From the NCBI GenBank assembly GCA_002412765.1, contig DHVR01000047.1, positions 1 to 33,130 of the forward strand: DNA of 33,130 nucleotides, written 5' to 3'. Origin of the DNA: Leptolinea sp. UBA5203 (GTDB lineage Bacteria > Chloroflexota > Anaerolineae > Anaerolineales > Anaerolineaceae). The position numbers and the translations under genes were made by a program. Of this stretch, positions 15,956-24,947 are shown one piece after another. Numbering within the stretch: position 1 is the first letter of the stretch; each line of letters begins with the position of its first letter. Under the pieces are notes generated by a model. It worked only from the letters and a program-made list of their open reading frames with translations. It did not search any database and was not told the DNA's origin.

Positions 15956-17375
15956 TTTTAAAACCATTCCGGGAAAACAATTTTTCTGGCGCATTAACGA
16001 TGGAGAAAGACGATTCATCTTATTAGTTGGGGATTTAATTGTTTCTTATTTTTCTATATTTGTGGCTATTTATTTTTGGTCCAAACAGGATTGGCTGACC
16101 TTTTCCTGGGAATTTATTCAGACACGTCCGGATTGGTGGTTTTATTTTTTACCGCTGCTATGGGTGATTTTACTGGTAGAGATTTATGATGTTCGCCGGG
16201 CAGCCCATCGATCCAAAGTAATCCAATCCACAACCATCGCCGCTTTGATAAGTCTGGGGCTTTATTTATTGGTATATTTCAGTGCTGCACCGAACTCCCT
16301 GCCACGCAGAGGGGTAGCTGCTTTCATTGTTTCATCTTTCTTATTAACCCTTCTCTGGCGTTTTCTTTATATCCGTATTTTTACAACCCCCATGTTTATG
16401 AGACGCGTCTTGATTGTTGGCTGCGGTCGGGCAGGGGTCACCCTGGCTTCTGTACTGCGTCATATTTGGCCGCCGCCATTTTTTGTGGTCGGCTTCATTG
16501 ATGATGATCAAGAAAAAATCGGTAAAGAATTTGAGGGCTATCCTGTTGTGGGGAAAACGAGTGATTTGCAGGATATTATCAAGAAAGAACAAATTTCCGA
16601 TATTGTCTTTGCCATCTCCAACGAGATGAGTCCGGAGACATTTCAGGAATTAATCCAGGCAGAAGAATCCGGGGTTGAAATTACAACCATGCCGGTGTTG
16701 TATGAGGAATTATTGGGCAGAGTTCCGATTCTGTTACTAAAATCCGATTGGATTTTGCGTTCATTTTTGGATCAAGCCCATACGGGAAGTTTTTACAATG
16801 CCGCTAAACGCATCCTGGATATTATGGGTGGTTTCGTCGGCATCTGGTTTATGATTATAATTTTCCCCTTTGTTGCCATTGCCATCTTGATGGATAGCGG
16901 TTGGCCAATTTTTTATACACAGGATCGGTTGGGCTTGCGAGGCAAAGAATTTCGCATTATCAAGTTCCGCACCATGGTAAAGGGAGCCCAGAAGGATGGT
17001 TCGGAACGTATGGCCACGCAGGCAGATGACCGGATCACCCGGGTTGGCAAATTTTTAAGGAAAAGTCATCTGGATGAATTTCCGCAGTTTATTAATATAT
17101 TTCGCGGGGAAATGAGTCTGGTGGGTCCAAGAGCAGAACAAACCAAATTAGTGGAAAATTTACAGAAGGATATTCCTTTTTATCGGGCCAGATTATTGGT
17201 AAAACCTGGAGCAACAGGTTGGGCACAGGTAAATTACGGCTATGCCTCAACAGTTGAAGAAACCAGGATCAAACTGGAATACGATCTTTATTATATTAAA
17301 CGTCAAAACTTGTTAATGGACATCTCTATCATCCTGCGAACGATAGGGTCCGTTTTTGGATTGCGAGGCTTATAG
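15948..17375 (+). CDS. Undecaprenyl-phosphate sugar phosphotransferase (WbaP/WcaJ type)
   Basis: A polyprenyl glycosylphosphotransferase that moves a sugar-1-phosphate to undecaprenyl phosphate and starts polysaccharide repeat-unit synthesis. The 475 residues have four N-terminal membrane spans (about 25-140), a Rossmann-like CoA-binding-3 domain with VLIVGCGRAGVTLASV (about 150-260), a re-entrant helix (IMGGFVGIWFMIIIFPFV), and the catalytic bacterial sugar transferase domain. In the last I see AKRILD, the KFRTM loop, a D-E pair in HLDEFPQFINIFRGEMSLVGPR, and KPGATGWAQVNYGY. It ends in VFGLRGL, as relatives do. ATG 15948 overlaps the glycosyltransferase stop by 8 nt. The sugar specificity cannot be read from sequence. 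Confidence 0.92.
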   Translation: MADFKTIPGKQFFWRINDGERRFILLVGDLIVSYFSIFVAIYFWSKQDWLTFSWEFIQTRPDWWFYFLPLLWVILLVEIYDVRRAAHRSKVIQSTTIAALISLGLYLLVYFSAAPNSLPRRGVAAFIVSSFLLTLLWRFLYIRIFTTPMFMRRVLIVGCGRAGVTLASVLRHIWPPPFFVVGFIDDDQEKIGKEFEGYPVVGKTSDLQDIIKKEQISDIVFAISNEMSPETFQELIQAEESGVEITTMPVLYEELLGRVPILLLKSDWILRSFLDQAHTGSFYNAAKRILDIMGGFVGIWFMIIIFPFVAIAILMDSGWPIFYTQDRLGLRGKEFRIIKFRTMVKGAQKDGSERMATQADDRITRVGKFLRKSHLDEFPQFINIFRGEMSLVGPRAEQTKLVENLQKDIPFYRARLLVKPGATGWAQVNYGYASTVEETRIKLEYDLYYIKRQNLLMDISIILRTIGSVFGLRGL

Positions 17376-17376
17376 C

Positions 17377-19269
17377 ATGAAACAAAGATCCTACATTAGA
17401 AATCGCTATGTCATGATCGCAGATATTGTTTTGATTTTTGCTGCCGTATTGGGCAGTTATGTTCTGCGTCTTGAATTAAGCTCGGCATTCTATACCTACC
17501 TGCCATCCGCATTGTGGCTGATCGGTTGTTCTCTGGCTATCAAACCGCTGGTTTACTATTTCTTCGGGTTGTACCGGAGGATGTGGTTATATGCCAGTGT
17601 TCAGGAGCTGAAACTAATTTTGTCAGCCGTGACCAGCGCCTCCGTACTAGTTTCAATGGTCATGATTGGATTATTCAGCCTGGGTGTCTTCAGTGGATTT
17701 CCCCGTTCGGTACTGGTGATTGATTGGCTGTTAACCGTATTCATTGTCGGCGGTCTGCGTTTTATGCTTCGTCTATTTGCGGAAAACAAAACCAACGGCG
17801 GGCAAAATCGACAGTTGAATTCCGGAAAAAGGATTTTGGTCATTGGTGCAGGCGATGCCGGAGCCATGGTAGTAAGGGAACTACAAAAGAACTCGCAATT
17901 AAATTTGAACCCTATTGGATTTTTGGATGATGACCCAACCAAGCAGAACCAACAAATTTACGGAATTCCAGTCATTGGTACATTAACGGATCTGGCTGCA
18001 ACCCTTGAGAATCGTAGAGTGGATGAAGTCATAATTGCCATTCCCAGTGCACCGGGGCGGGTGGTTCGTCTGGTGGCAAATGTCTGCCGTATCAAAGGGA
18101 CTCCTTTCCGTACCATGCCGGGAATTTATGAGTTAATTGGCGGCATTGTCAGTATAAGCCGTTTGCGTGAAGTTCAAATTGCGGACCTTTTACGCCGTGA
18201 ATCCGTCAGCTCACTTAATGAAGAAGTAGGTGCAACGATTGGCGGAAAGATCATTGCCGTAACCGGCGCCGGCGGTTCCATTGGCCGCGAAATTTGTCGC
18301 CAGGTAGCGCGCTGGGGTCCTTCTGAAATGCTATTAATTGGACATGGGGAGAACAGCATTTTTGAATCCCTGCTTGAGCTGCATGATAGTTTCCCTGCCA
18401 TGTTATTTCGCCCTGTGATTTGTGACGTACGCGATCATCAGCGCCTGAACAATGTATTTGAACGCTATCGTCCCGAAGTGGTTTTTCACGCCGCAGCTCA
18501 TAAACACGTACCCTTGATGGAAACCAATGTCGAGGAAGCCATCACCAACAATATTATGGGTACCCGAAATGTGGTGCAGGCATGTGTCACCCATAATGTG
18601 GATAAATTGGTTATGATTTCTACCGATAAAGCTGTCCGGCCGATCAACGTCATGGGGGCTACCAAGCGTATGGCTGAATTGATTGTTCTGGATGCAGCCT
18701 ATCATTATCATAAAGCGTTTTCGATCGTGCGGTTTGGCAATGTCTTGGGCTCTCGTGGCAGTGTTGTACCTTTATTTAAACGGCAGATTGCCCAGGGTGG
18801 TCCCATTACCATTACCCATCCGGATATGAAACGTTACTTCATGACCATTCCGGAAGCTGTGCATCTGGTTTTGCAGGCGGCTTCCATGGAAGGCTGCGGT
18901 GAAACTTATGTCTTGAATATGGGTGAGCAGGTACGCATTCTGGACCTGGCTGAGGATTTGATCAAACTTTCAGGTTTGGAACCCGGCAAGGATATTGAAA
19001 TTGTCTTTACCGGCATCCGCGCTGGTGAAAAACTGAGCGAGGATTTGTGGGATGATGGCAATCGTTTTGAGTCCACCCAGCATCCGGATATTCGTAAAGC
19101 CGATCGGAATGTGGAATTATCTGGCAAGGATTTGCACAATGCCGTGGACGAATTGATTAGCCTCTCCCGGGAGGGAGATCCCTCCGCGATTGTTAAGTTG
19201 CTGGATGAATTAATTGCGGACGCCAAAATCCGCAGCACTCCGCCACAAGATATCACGACCATCTACTAA
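17377..19269 (+). CDS. WbpM/CapD-like membrane nucleotide-sugar 4,6-dehydratase
   Basis: A polysaccharide-biosynthesis enzyme of the WbpM/FlaA1/CapD group, which converts UDP-GlcNAc-type substrates to 4-keto-6-deoxy sugars. The 630 residues have four membrane spans (about 10-140), a CoA-binding-3 domain (VIGAGDAGAMVVREL, about 150-270) and an extended SDR domain from about 290. The SDR nucleotide loop is VTGAGGSIGRE, followed by HAAAHKHVPLMETN and the catalytic segment STDKAVRPINVMGATKRM. The usual SDR tyrosine is replaced by M426, with K430 four residues on, as in WbpM. ATG 17377 is preferred, with GAGG 8 nt upstream and one base after the previous stop; a TTG seven codons earlier is possible. 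It follows the sugar transferase it probably supplies. Confidence 0.9.
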   Translation: MKQRSYIRNRYVMIADIVLIFAAVLGSYVLRLELSSAFYTYLPSALWLIGCSLAIKPLVYYFFGLYRRMWLYASVQELKLILSAVTSASVLVSMVMIGLFSLGVFSGFPRSVLVIDWLLTVFIVGGLRFMLRLFAENKTNGGQNRQLNSGKRILVIGAGDAGAMVVRELQKNSQLNLNPIGFLDDDPTKQNQQIYGIPVIGTLTDLAATLENRRVDEVIIAIPSAPGRVVRLVANVCRIKGTPFRTMPGIYELIGGIVSISRLREVQIADLLRRESVSSLNEEVGATIGGKIIAVTGAGGSIGREICRQVARWGPSEMLLIGHGENSIFESLLELHDSFPAMLFRPVICDVRDHQRLNNVFERYRPEVVFHAAAHKHVPLMETNVEEAITNNIMGTRNVVQACVTHNVDKLVMISTDKAVRPINVMGATKRMAELIVLDAAYHYHKAFSIVRFGNVLGSRGSVVPLFKRQIAQGGPITITHPDMKRYFMTIPEAVHLVLQAASMEGCGETYVLNMGEQVRILDLAEDLIKLSGLEPGKDIEIVFTGIRAGEKLSEDLWDDGNRFESTQHPDIRKADRNVELSGKDLHNAVDELISLSREGDPSAIVKLLDELIADAKIRSTPPQDITTIY

Positions 19270-20258
19270 TGACACGCGTAGATATTCAGCAATGGCAAAA
19301 TTTCCTGGAACAACAGGAATCTATACACATTTTACAAACAGCGCCTTGGGGCTTACTTAAAGCTGATTTCGGCTGGTCTGTTCAACATTTTATTGAGGGA
19401 AACAGCGGCGCGCAAGTCCTATTCAAAAAACTGCCCCTGGGATTTCATATTGCGTATATCCCCATGGGACCGATTGGATTTTTTAGCCCCATATTGTTGG
19501 CCGAAATCCAGTCATTCTGCAAAAGCAAACGCGTCATCTTTTTGAAAGTAGAACCGGATCTCTGGCAGGAAGATCTCGAAGCCAGTGGTTTTCTCGCCTG
19601 TGTTACATCCATGCAAGCATCCAAATCCATACAACCCCAAAACACCATCACCTTGGAATTAAGCGGTACGGAAGAGGATTGGCTGTCGCGTATGAAACAA
19701 AAAACGCGCTATAACATCCGTCTGGCCGAGAAAAAAGGGGTCATCATTCAGGAAAGCAAATCCATCGATGATTTTTATACCCTGATGCTGGAAACGGGAG
19801 AAAGGGACGGTTTTGGGGTCCATTCGAAAGCCTACTATCAAAGGGCATTTGAGCTATTCAATCCCTCTGGCATCTGTAAAATATTCATCGCCAGTTACGA
19901 CGAAAAACCGTTAGCTGGCATTTTTGTGTTCATCTCCGGGAAACGCTCCTGGTATTTTTACGGCGCCTCAAACAATCAGGAACGCAATTTAATGCCAACC
20001 TATTTGCTGCAATGGGAAGCCATGAAATATTGTGCTGCTGAGGGTTGCAGCACTTACGATTTATGGGGAATCCCCGATGCAGATCCTGAGACCCTCGAAG
20101 GCACCTTTATGGATCGCAATGACGGCTTATGGAGCGTGTATCGATTTAAACGCGGTTTTGGGGGCACCATTCGCCGAACAGCCGGCGCTTGGGACGATGT
20201 GTATATCCAGCCGCTTTATCGCTTATATCAATGGTGGATCCATCGCCATGACGCATAA
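19269..20258 (+). CDS. FemAB/FemX-like aminoacyl transferase, copy 1
   Basis: Belongs to the FemABX superfamily, tandem GNAT-like domains that in Firmicutes transfer amino acids from aminoacyl-tRNA to lipid II or peptidoglycan stems. Some polysaccharide clusters carry relatives of unknown reaction. The 329 residues include WGLLKADFGW near the start, the core block MKQKTRYNIRLAEKKGV (about residue 142) and the end block NLMPTYLLQWEAMKY...YDLWGIPD. The helical coiled-coil insert of staphylococcal FemA appears absent, so it is the short FemX-like form. The ATG overlaps the previous stop as TAATG. A paralogue lies two genes on; the two share the core block word for word. Substrate is inferred only from family. 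Confidence 0.82.
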   Translation: MTRVDIQQWQNFLEQQESIHILQTAPWGLLKADFGWSVQHFIEGNSGAQVLFKKLPLGFHIAYIPMGPIGFFSPILLAEIQSFCKSKRVIFLKVEPDLWQEDLEASGFLACVTSMQASKSIQPQNTITLELSGTEEDWLSRMKQKTRYNIRLAEKKGVIIQESKSIDDFYTLMLETGERDGFGVHSKAYYQRAFELFNPSGICKIFIASYDEKPLAGIFVFISGKRSWYFYGASNNQERNLMPTYLLQWEAMKYCAAEGCSTYDLWGIPDADPETLEGTFMDRNDGLWSVYRFKRGFGGTIRRTAGAWDDVYIQPLYRLYQWWIHRHDA

Positions 20259-20766
20259 TTTGGAATCTCATTTCTGCTATCATTGCGGCGAAAGACTACT
20301 CCAGAAATGGGAGGATGGCTTCTCCCGTGAGATTTGTCCTCAATGTGGTTTTATCCATTACCACCAGTACAAGGTGGGCGTCGCGGCCATTATTTTTGAA
20401 GACAACAAGCTATTATTATTAAAACGGAATCAAGAACCCTGGAAGGACCATTGGTACATGCCTGCTGGGTATGTTGAGATCGAAGAATCCATCGAAGAAG
20501 CTGTGCATCGTGAAGTAAAGGAAGAGGCCGGTTTTCAGGTGGAGATTCTTAAATTTCACACCATGCTATCCTACCATGATGACCCTCGTGGCAATGGTCT
20601 CATTTTATTTTATCGCTGTCAGAAACTTGGCGGAGAATTTATTGCCAATGAGGAAATCAGCGACAGCGGTTTCTTTGCTCTGGATGAAATCCCTGAAAAG
20701 ATAGCAGGCGCAGGTCATCGTACTATGATTGACGAGTTAATAAGGAATGGATTTGTCCATGCTTAA
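20248..20766 (+). CDS. NUDIX hydrolase with N-terminal zinc ribbon
   Basis: A 172-residue NUDIX hydrolase, cleaving nucleoside diphosphates linked to another moiety. The N-terminus has a zinc ribbon, C10-x2-C13 and C30-x2-C33 (HCGERL / CPQCGF), as in NADH pyrophosphatase-like and ADP-ribose-type NUDIX proteins. The NUDIX box is complete from G74 to F96 (GYVEIEE...REVKEEAGF), so metal binding and catalysis should be intact. I place the start at ATG 20248, 11 nt inside the FemAB stop, because the zinc ribbon begins there; the longer upstream frame merely reads the FemAB gene out of frame. Its position between two FemAB copies suggests co-expression; whether it cleans up or processes a nucleotide-linked substrate is a guess. 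Confidence 0.87.
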   Translation: MTHNLESHFCYHCGERLLQKWEDGFSREICPQCGFIHYHQYKVGVAAIIFEDNKLLLLKRNQEPWKDHWYMPAGYVEIEESIEEAVHREVKEEAGFQVEILKFHTMLSYHDDPRGNGLILFYRCQKLGGEFIANEEISDSGFFALDEIPEKIAGAGHRTMIDELIRNGFVHA

Positions 20767-21871
20767 ACGGGAAATTTGCAGTGCAAAGCAATGGGATGCT
20801 GCCATGATGGGAAGTACCCGACGCCATATCTTGCAATCCACTCAGTGGGCAAGTTTTAAAGGGCGAACCGGCTGGCAGGCTCATTATATCCTCTGGCGAG
20901 GGGAGAACGGCCAGAGGATGGGTGGAGCCAGTGTGCTTGAAAAGGTATCCTTCCTGCCGCTGTTTAAAATCCCGATCAGAATATTGTATGCTCCCCGCGG
21001 TCCGGTGCTTGACTGGGCAAATACGGCACTGGTTGACGAAGTGCTATCCGATCTGACGCTTTTTGCCAGGGAGCAGGGCGCCATCTTTATTAAAATCGAC
21101 CCTGAAGTTTTCCATTCTATGGAAAACGAAGACTCCTTTCAATATCAAGCAATGGGCAGGCAGGTCAAGCAGCAATTAATACGGCACCAATGGCAGATAT
21201 CCTTGGATCAAATCCAATTTCGGAATACTTTTTGGTTGTCTCTTGCGGTTGAGGAAGCTCAACTCTTGGCTGAAATGAAGCAAAAGACGCGCTACAACAT
21301 TCGTCTGGCTGAAAAGAAGGGCGTGATTGTGCGGCAGGCTGCAAAGGAAGATTTCCATTTACTGTATCAAATGTACGCAGAAACGGCTGAGAGGGATCAT
21401 TTCATCATCCGACCGGAAACCTATTACACGTATTTATGGACCCAATTGATGGATCAGCAGATGGCGGTTGGATTAATTGCCGAGTTTGAAGGCAAACCTC
21501 TGGCCGGGCTGGTCCTATTTTTGTATGAAAATCGATCCTGGTATTTTTATGGGATGTCCACAGAAAGGCATCGCAACTTGATGCCCACTTATTTGCTGCA
21601 ATGGGAAGCCATGAAACTCTCCAAACAATTGGGCTGCACTTTGTATGATCTGTGGGGCGCGCCGGATGAAATAACCAGTGAAGACAGCATGTTCGGCGTC
21701 TTTCGATTTAAACAAGGCTTGGGCGCTTCTCTGGTTCAGGGGATTGGTGCCTGGGATTATGCCGCCAAACCATTTTTTTATCGATTGTACTCCATTGTTT
21801 TACCACAATTCTTAAACCTACTACGCCGCATGCGGCGTTCAGCTATCCATCGGGAGGTTACCGACCAATGA
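20759..21871 (+). CDS. FemAB/FemX-like aminoacyl transferase, copy 2
   Basis: A second FemABX-superfamily protein, about 370 residues, paralogous to the gene at 19269. Shared blocks include WASFKGRTGW near the start, MKQKTRYNIRLAEKKGVI in the middle, RSWYFYGMSTERHRNLMPTYL and YDLWGAPDE. It is about 40 residues longer, with extra sequence in the first GNAT domain (about 115-150) and a basic C-terminal tail (LRRMRRSAIHR). The start is uncertain: ATG 20759 overlaps the NUDIX stop by 8 nt with AAGGA 12 nt upstream, while ATG 20747 has that AAGGA directly against it. A 27-nt stretch (20001-20027 and 21590-21616) is identical between the two copies, pointing to a duplication with partial divergence. 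Reaction and acceptor are unknown. Confidence 0.82.
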   Translation: MLKREICSAKQWDAAMMGSTRRHILQSTQWASFKGRTGWQAHYILWRGENGQRMGGASVLEKVSFLPLFKIPIRILYAPRGPVLDWANTALVDEVLSDLTLFAREQGAIFIKIDPEVFHSMENEDSFQYQAMGRQVKQQLIRHQWQISLDQIQFRNTFWLSLAVEEAQLLAEMKQKTRYNIRLAEKKGVIVRQAAKEDFHLLYQMYAETAERDHFIIRPETYYTYLWTQLMDQQMAVGLIAEFEGKPLAGLVLFLYENRSWYFYGMSTERHRNLMPTYLLQWEAMKLSKQLGCTLYDLWGAPDEITSEDSMFGVFRFKQGLGASLVQGIGAWDYAAKPFFYRLYSIVLPQFLNLLRRMRRSAIHREVTDQ

Positions 21872-22830
21872 ACCGCATTGAATTCGCTCATTTACCCACC
21901 CCAATCCAACATTTAACTCGACTGGAAGCCAAACTGGGCGGCCCAAAACTGTATATCAAACGGGATGACCTGACCGGTTTATCCTTTGGCGGCAATAAAA
22001 CACGTAAGCTGGAGTTCGTGATTGCGGATGTGCTGCAAAAAAAGGCCGATGTGGTGATTACTGAGGGCGGCATTCAGTCCAATCATGTGCGTCAAACGGC
22101 TGCCGTATGCGCCAAATTTGGGTTAGAGTGTCTCCTGATCCTGTCCCCCGGACAAACTGAAACACCGCCGTCCGGGAATCTTTTCCTCAATGAGCTCTTC
22201 GGAGCCAGGGTCCTATTTTGTGATCATGACCAGCGGGAAGCACTTGTTGCCGATGAGCTAAAAAAAATCCAGGGCCTGGGCAAACTGGGATATGTTATTC
22301 CCATGGGCGCCTCCAACCCCATCGGTGCAATGGCTTATGATCTGGCATTTAAAGAGATGCTCTCCCAGGATTCCGGATTTGATTGGATCGTTCTGGCTTC
22401 AGGTTCCGGGGGTACGCAGGCAGGACTTGAATATGCTGCTGCGAGAAGCAATTGGCATGGATCGATCTATGGCGTCAGCATCCTCTTTTCACACGCGGAT
22501 ATGGTCAAGCGCATCCAGGGGATCATGGAAGGCATGCAAACCATTAACGGTGAGACAATCGAGCAAATGCCAAAACAACTGATTGTTGATGAGCGGTTTT
22601 TGGGGGCTGGCTATGGGGTGATGGGTAAATTGGAATCCGATGCGATTCGATTGTTTGCCCAAACTGAAGGCATTCTGCTGGACCCGGTTTATACAGGCAG
22701 GGCGGCAGGGGCGATGCTGCAATTAATCAGAGAAGGATTTTTTAAATCAAAGCAACGGGTTTTATTCTGGCATACTGGCGGAACCCCGGCTTTGTTTTGT
22801 GAAAAGTATCGCGCTGATTTATTGGCGTAA
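21868..22830 (+). CDS. D-cysteine desulfhydrase-like PLP enzyme
   Basis: A fold-type II PLP enzyme of the ACC deaminase / D-cysteine desulfhydrase family, 320 residues. The PLP lysine is K44 in FGGNKTRKLE, and GGIQSNHVRQTAAV follows. Two positions separate the activities: ACC deaminases have Glu in the VYEG motif and Leu before the last GG. Here they are T276 (DPVYTGRA) and T303 (WHTGGTPAL), as in D-cysteine desulfhydrases, which release pyruvate, ammonia and H2S from D-cysteine. This is a prediction; other beta-substituted D-amino acids are possible. The ATG overlaps the FemAB stop as ATGA, so it belongs to the operon. It is the last gene, with a convergent kinase gene ending 32 nt away and no clear terminator between. 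Confidence 0.87.
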   Translation: MNRIEFAHLPTPIQHLTRLEAKLGGPKLYIKRDDLTGLSFGGNKTRKLEFVIADVLQKKADVVITEGGIQSNHVRQTAAVCAKFGLECLLILSPGQTETPPSGNLFLNELFGARVLFCDHDQREALVADELKKIQGLGKLGYVIPMGASNPIGAMAYDLAFKEMLSQDSGFDWIVLASGSGGTQAGLEYAAARSNWHGSIYGVSILFSHADMVKRIQGIMEGMQTINGETIEQMPKQLIVDERFLGAGYGVMGKLESDAIRLFAQTEGILLDPVYTGRAAGAMLQLIREGFFKSKQRVLFWHTGGTPALFCEKYRADLLA

Positions 22831-22862
22831 AATGCCGCTGTTTTTGATGTAAATAATAACAA

Positions 22863-24929
22863 TCAGTTGACGACGACTGGCTGCCAAACCGGATGAAAAT
22901 CCTCGGCGGGATTTTGAGTCAGGTTGAGTAAATTGCTGCCATTGACAGTCACCAGGTAAATCTCCTGATTTCCATTTTCCTGGTATTCAAAAGCGATCCA
23001 ATAACTATCCGGCGAAAATGTTGCGTTAAATATGGGTCGTAGGGGTGTAATTTCCACTTCCGGTGCTGCCCGATTTAAAATTTGTTTGGCAAATAATCCA
23101 TGAGTTGAACCAAAACTGAAAATCATTACATCGCCAGTTTGTGACCAATCCGGCATGTATCCAGCGCCGCTGTCTTTCTTGGTGAACTCCTTAGCCCCGC
23201 TGCCATCTGCATTCATAATCCAGATTTGGGAAACCCCTGCGCGGGTGGTTTCAAACACAATTTGTGATCCATCTGGGGACCAGGCGGCATTCAGATCATA
23301 ACTGGAAATACTGGATATTCGCGTGACAGTCTGGTTATTCTCCATATCCATCATATAGATATGAGGAACATTGATATTGTCGCGTATCGACGAAAATAAT
23401 AACTTCTTCCCATCCGGTGACCAAACCGCATTGAAATCACCGCCGGGAACGGAAATGATGGGACGCAGCCCCGTGCCATCTGCGTTTAGAATGAACAAGG
23501 CAGAGCCTTTGTATATTTCCTGGCGAGAACGACAGGGAGATGTAATCACCAATCTTTTTCCATCCGGGGACCAACTTGGATAACAGGCGCCATCGGGAAG
23601 GTTGGTCAACTGTATTAAATCTGTTCCATCGGGGAGCATACTCCAAATTTGGGGAATACCACTGCGATCCGAAGCAAAGGTAAGCCGACCAGAGCCACCG
23701 CCCAACAGCGCTGCTGCGGGTGTCTGGAGTTCCTCTGTGATTTCAGGTGTCGCACTGGCTTGATCCACGGTTGGGCTTGCTGCCAGATCAGTGGGCGTGG
23801 ATTCAGCCGGTTTTGTTTCCAGAATAGCGGCTGCGGTAGCAGGGATGTTTGCCGTGGGTGGGCTGTTGGGTTGAATTTGTGAATTGACAACTTTAATCAC
23901 CACCCAAATTCCTGCTGCGATCATGGTCAGCAGGATGATGATAACGGCTATCCACGGGACACTTCTATTCGATGCAACTTGTGGTTTGGTGGAAAAAGAA
24001 TTCGATTGCAGTGTCCTGGAATCGGATGAGTGTTGTCTCCCGTTGGAAAGCACCTTAGTTGGAAATTCGTTAAAATTTAAGGGGGATATTTTGTGCTTTG
24101 TTGCGCCATTCCCCTTTGTTTGCAGGCTGGTTGAACCCAGTAAATCTTCTTTGAAAAGTTCGGCATTTGAATAGCGATCCTCTGGGAGGACTGCCATGGA
24201 TTTCTCGATGCAGCGCACAAATTCACTCGTGATGGTTTTATTGAGGGATTGTAAGGGAATTAAAGTGCTGCTGCCAATGGTACGAGCCAGGCCGTCCACA
24301 GGGATTTCACCCGTTACGGAGGCGTAGAGCGTTGCACCCAGTGAATAAATATCCGATCTGGGTTCTGTCCCCTGACCGTATTGCTCCGGCGGGGCATATC
24401 CCGGGGTTAAGGCCTGGGCGCCGGTGGTAGTTTCCTGTTCCGGACTGATCTGCTTGGCCAATCCGAAGTCCACCAAAAAAACATCCCCGTTGGGAGAGAT
24501 TTTTATATTACCGGGTTTAATATCCCGATGAATGATTCTGGGTTCTTGATGATGAAGATAGGTTAGCGCATCGCATATAGCAGCCCCAATGAGACGTGCT
24601 TCTTTCTCGGTCAGGATGCCGTGTTTTTCAATGCGGTCTTTGAGATCTTCGCCATAGATGAAATCCATGACAAGGTATTGGCCCTGATCCGGGATTGAAA
24701 AATGATCCGTCACACGCGGTAAATTGGGATGTTTTAGATTTGCCAGAATTTTGGCTTCATAATGAAATTGGCGGGCAGACTCGTGCGAACTGAATAAATT
24801 CTCTTTTAAGGCAACTTCAATATTCAGACTTTCATCCAGGGCACGGTAAATGGAGCCCATACCCCCAACGGCGATCACTTCTAGGATTCGGTAACGATGA
24901 TTGACGCGGGTGTTGATGGGTAATGGCAT
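22863..24929 (-). CDS. Membrane Ser/Thr kinase with C-terminal PD40 propeller, copy 2
   Basis: A Hanks-type Ser/Thr kinase of 688 residues: kinase domain about 13-265, linker, one membrane helix 325-347, a Pro/Thr/Ala-rich stalk, and an external beta-propeller of PD40/TolB-like repeats from about 410. Catalytic parts are K42, H134-R135-D136 with IKPGN, and D154-F-G, then TPGYAPPEQYG. The glycine loop reads A20-V-G-G-M-G instead of GxGGMG. The propeller repeats carry the WSPDGKKLLF and IWIMNADGSG signatures four to six times. The kinase should face the cytosol and the propeller the outside, so a ligand bound outside may control phosphorylation. It follows its paralogue (24948-27065) by 18 nt, and the two are similar along their full length, a tandem duplication. 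Target proteins are unknown. Confidence 0.88.
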   Translation of the reverse strand: MPLPINTRVNHRYRILEVIAVGGMGSIYRALDESLNIEVALKENLFSSHESARQFHYEAKILANLKHPNLPRVTDHFSIPDQGQYLVMDFIYGEDLKDRIEKHGILTEKEARLIGAAICDALTYLHHQEPRIIHRDIKPGNIKISPNGDVFLVDFGLAKQISPEQETTTGAQALTPGYAPPEQYGQGTEPRSDIYSLGATLYASVTGEIPVDGLARTIGSSTLIPLQSLNKTITSEFVRCIEKSMAVLPEDRYSNAELFKEDLLGSTSLQTKGNGATKHKISPLNFNEFPTKVLSNGRQHSSDSRTLQSNSFSTKPQVASNRSVPWIAVIIILLTMIAAGIWVVIKVVNSQIQPNSPPTANIPATAAAILETKPAESTPTDLAASPTVDQASATPEITEELQTPAAALLGGGSGRLTFASDRSGIPQIWSMLPDGTDLIQLTNLPDGACYPSWSPDGKRLVITSPCRSRQEIYKGSALFILNADGTGLRPIISVPGGDFNAVWSPDGKKLLFSSIRDNINVPHIYMMDMENNQTVTRISSISSYDLNAAWSPDGSQIVFETTRAGVSQIWIMNADGSGAKEFTKKDSGAGYMPDWSQTGDVMIFSFGSTHGLFAKQILNRAAPEVEITPLRPIFNATFSPDSYWIAFEYQENGNQEIYLVTVNGSNLLNLTQNPAEDFHPVWQPVVVN

Positions 24930-24947
24930 ACGGTCCTCAAATGGAAC

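Noticed and set aside
14927..22830. Defence or secondary-metabolite system
   Set aside because: The gene content (glycosyltransferase, sugar-phosphate transferase, dehydratase, FemAB, NUDIX, PLP lyase) reads as envelope polysaccharide work; no nuclease, toxin or synthase domain is present.
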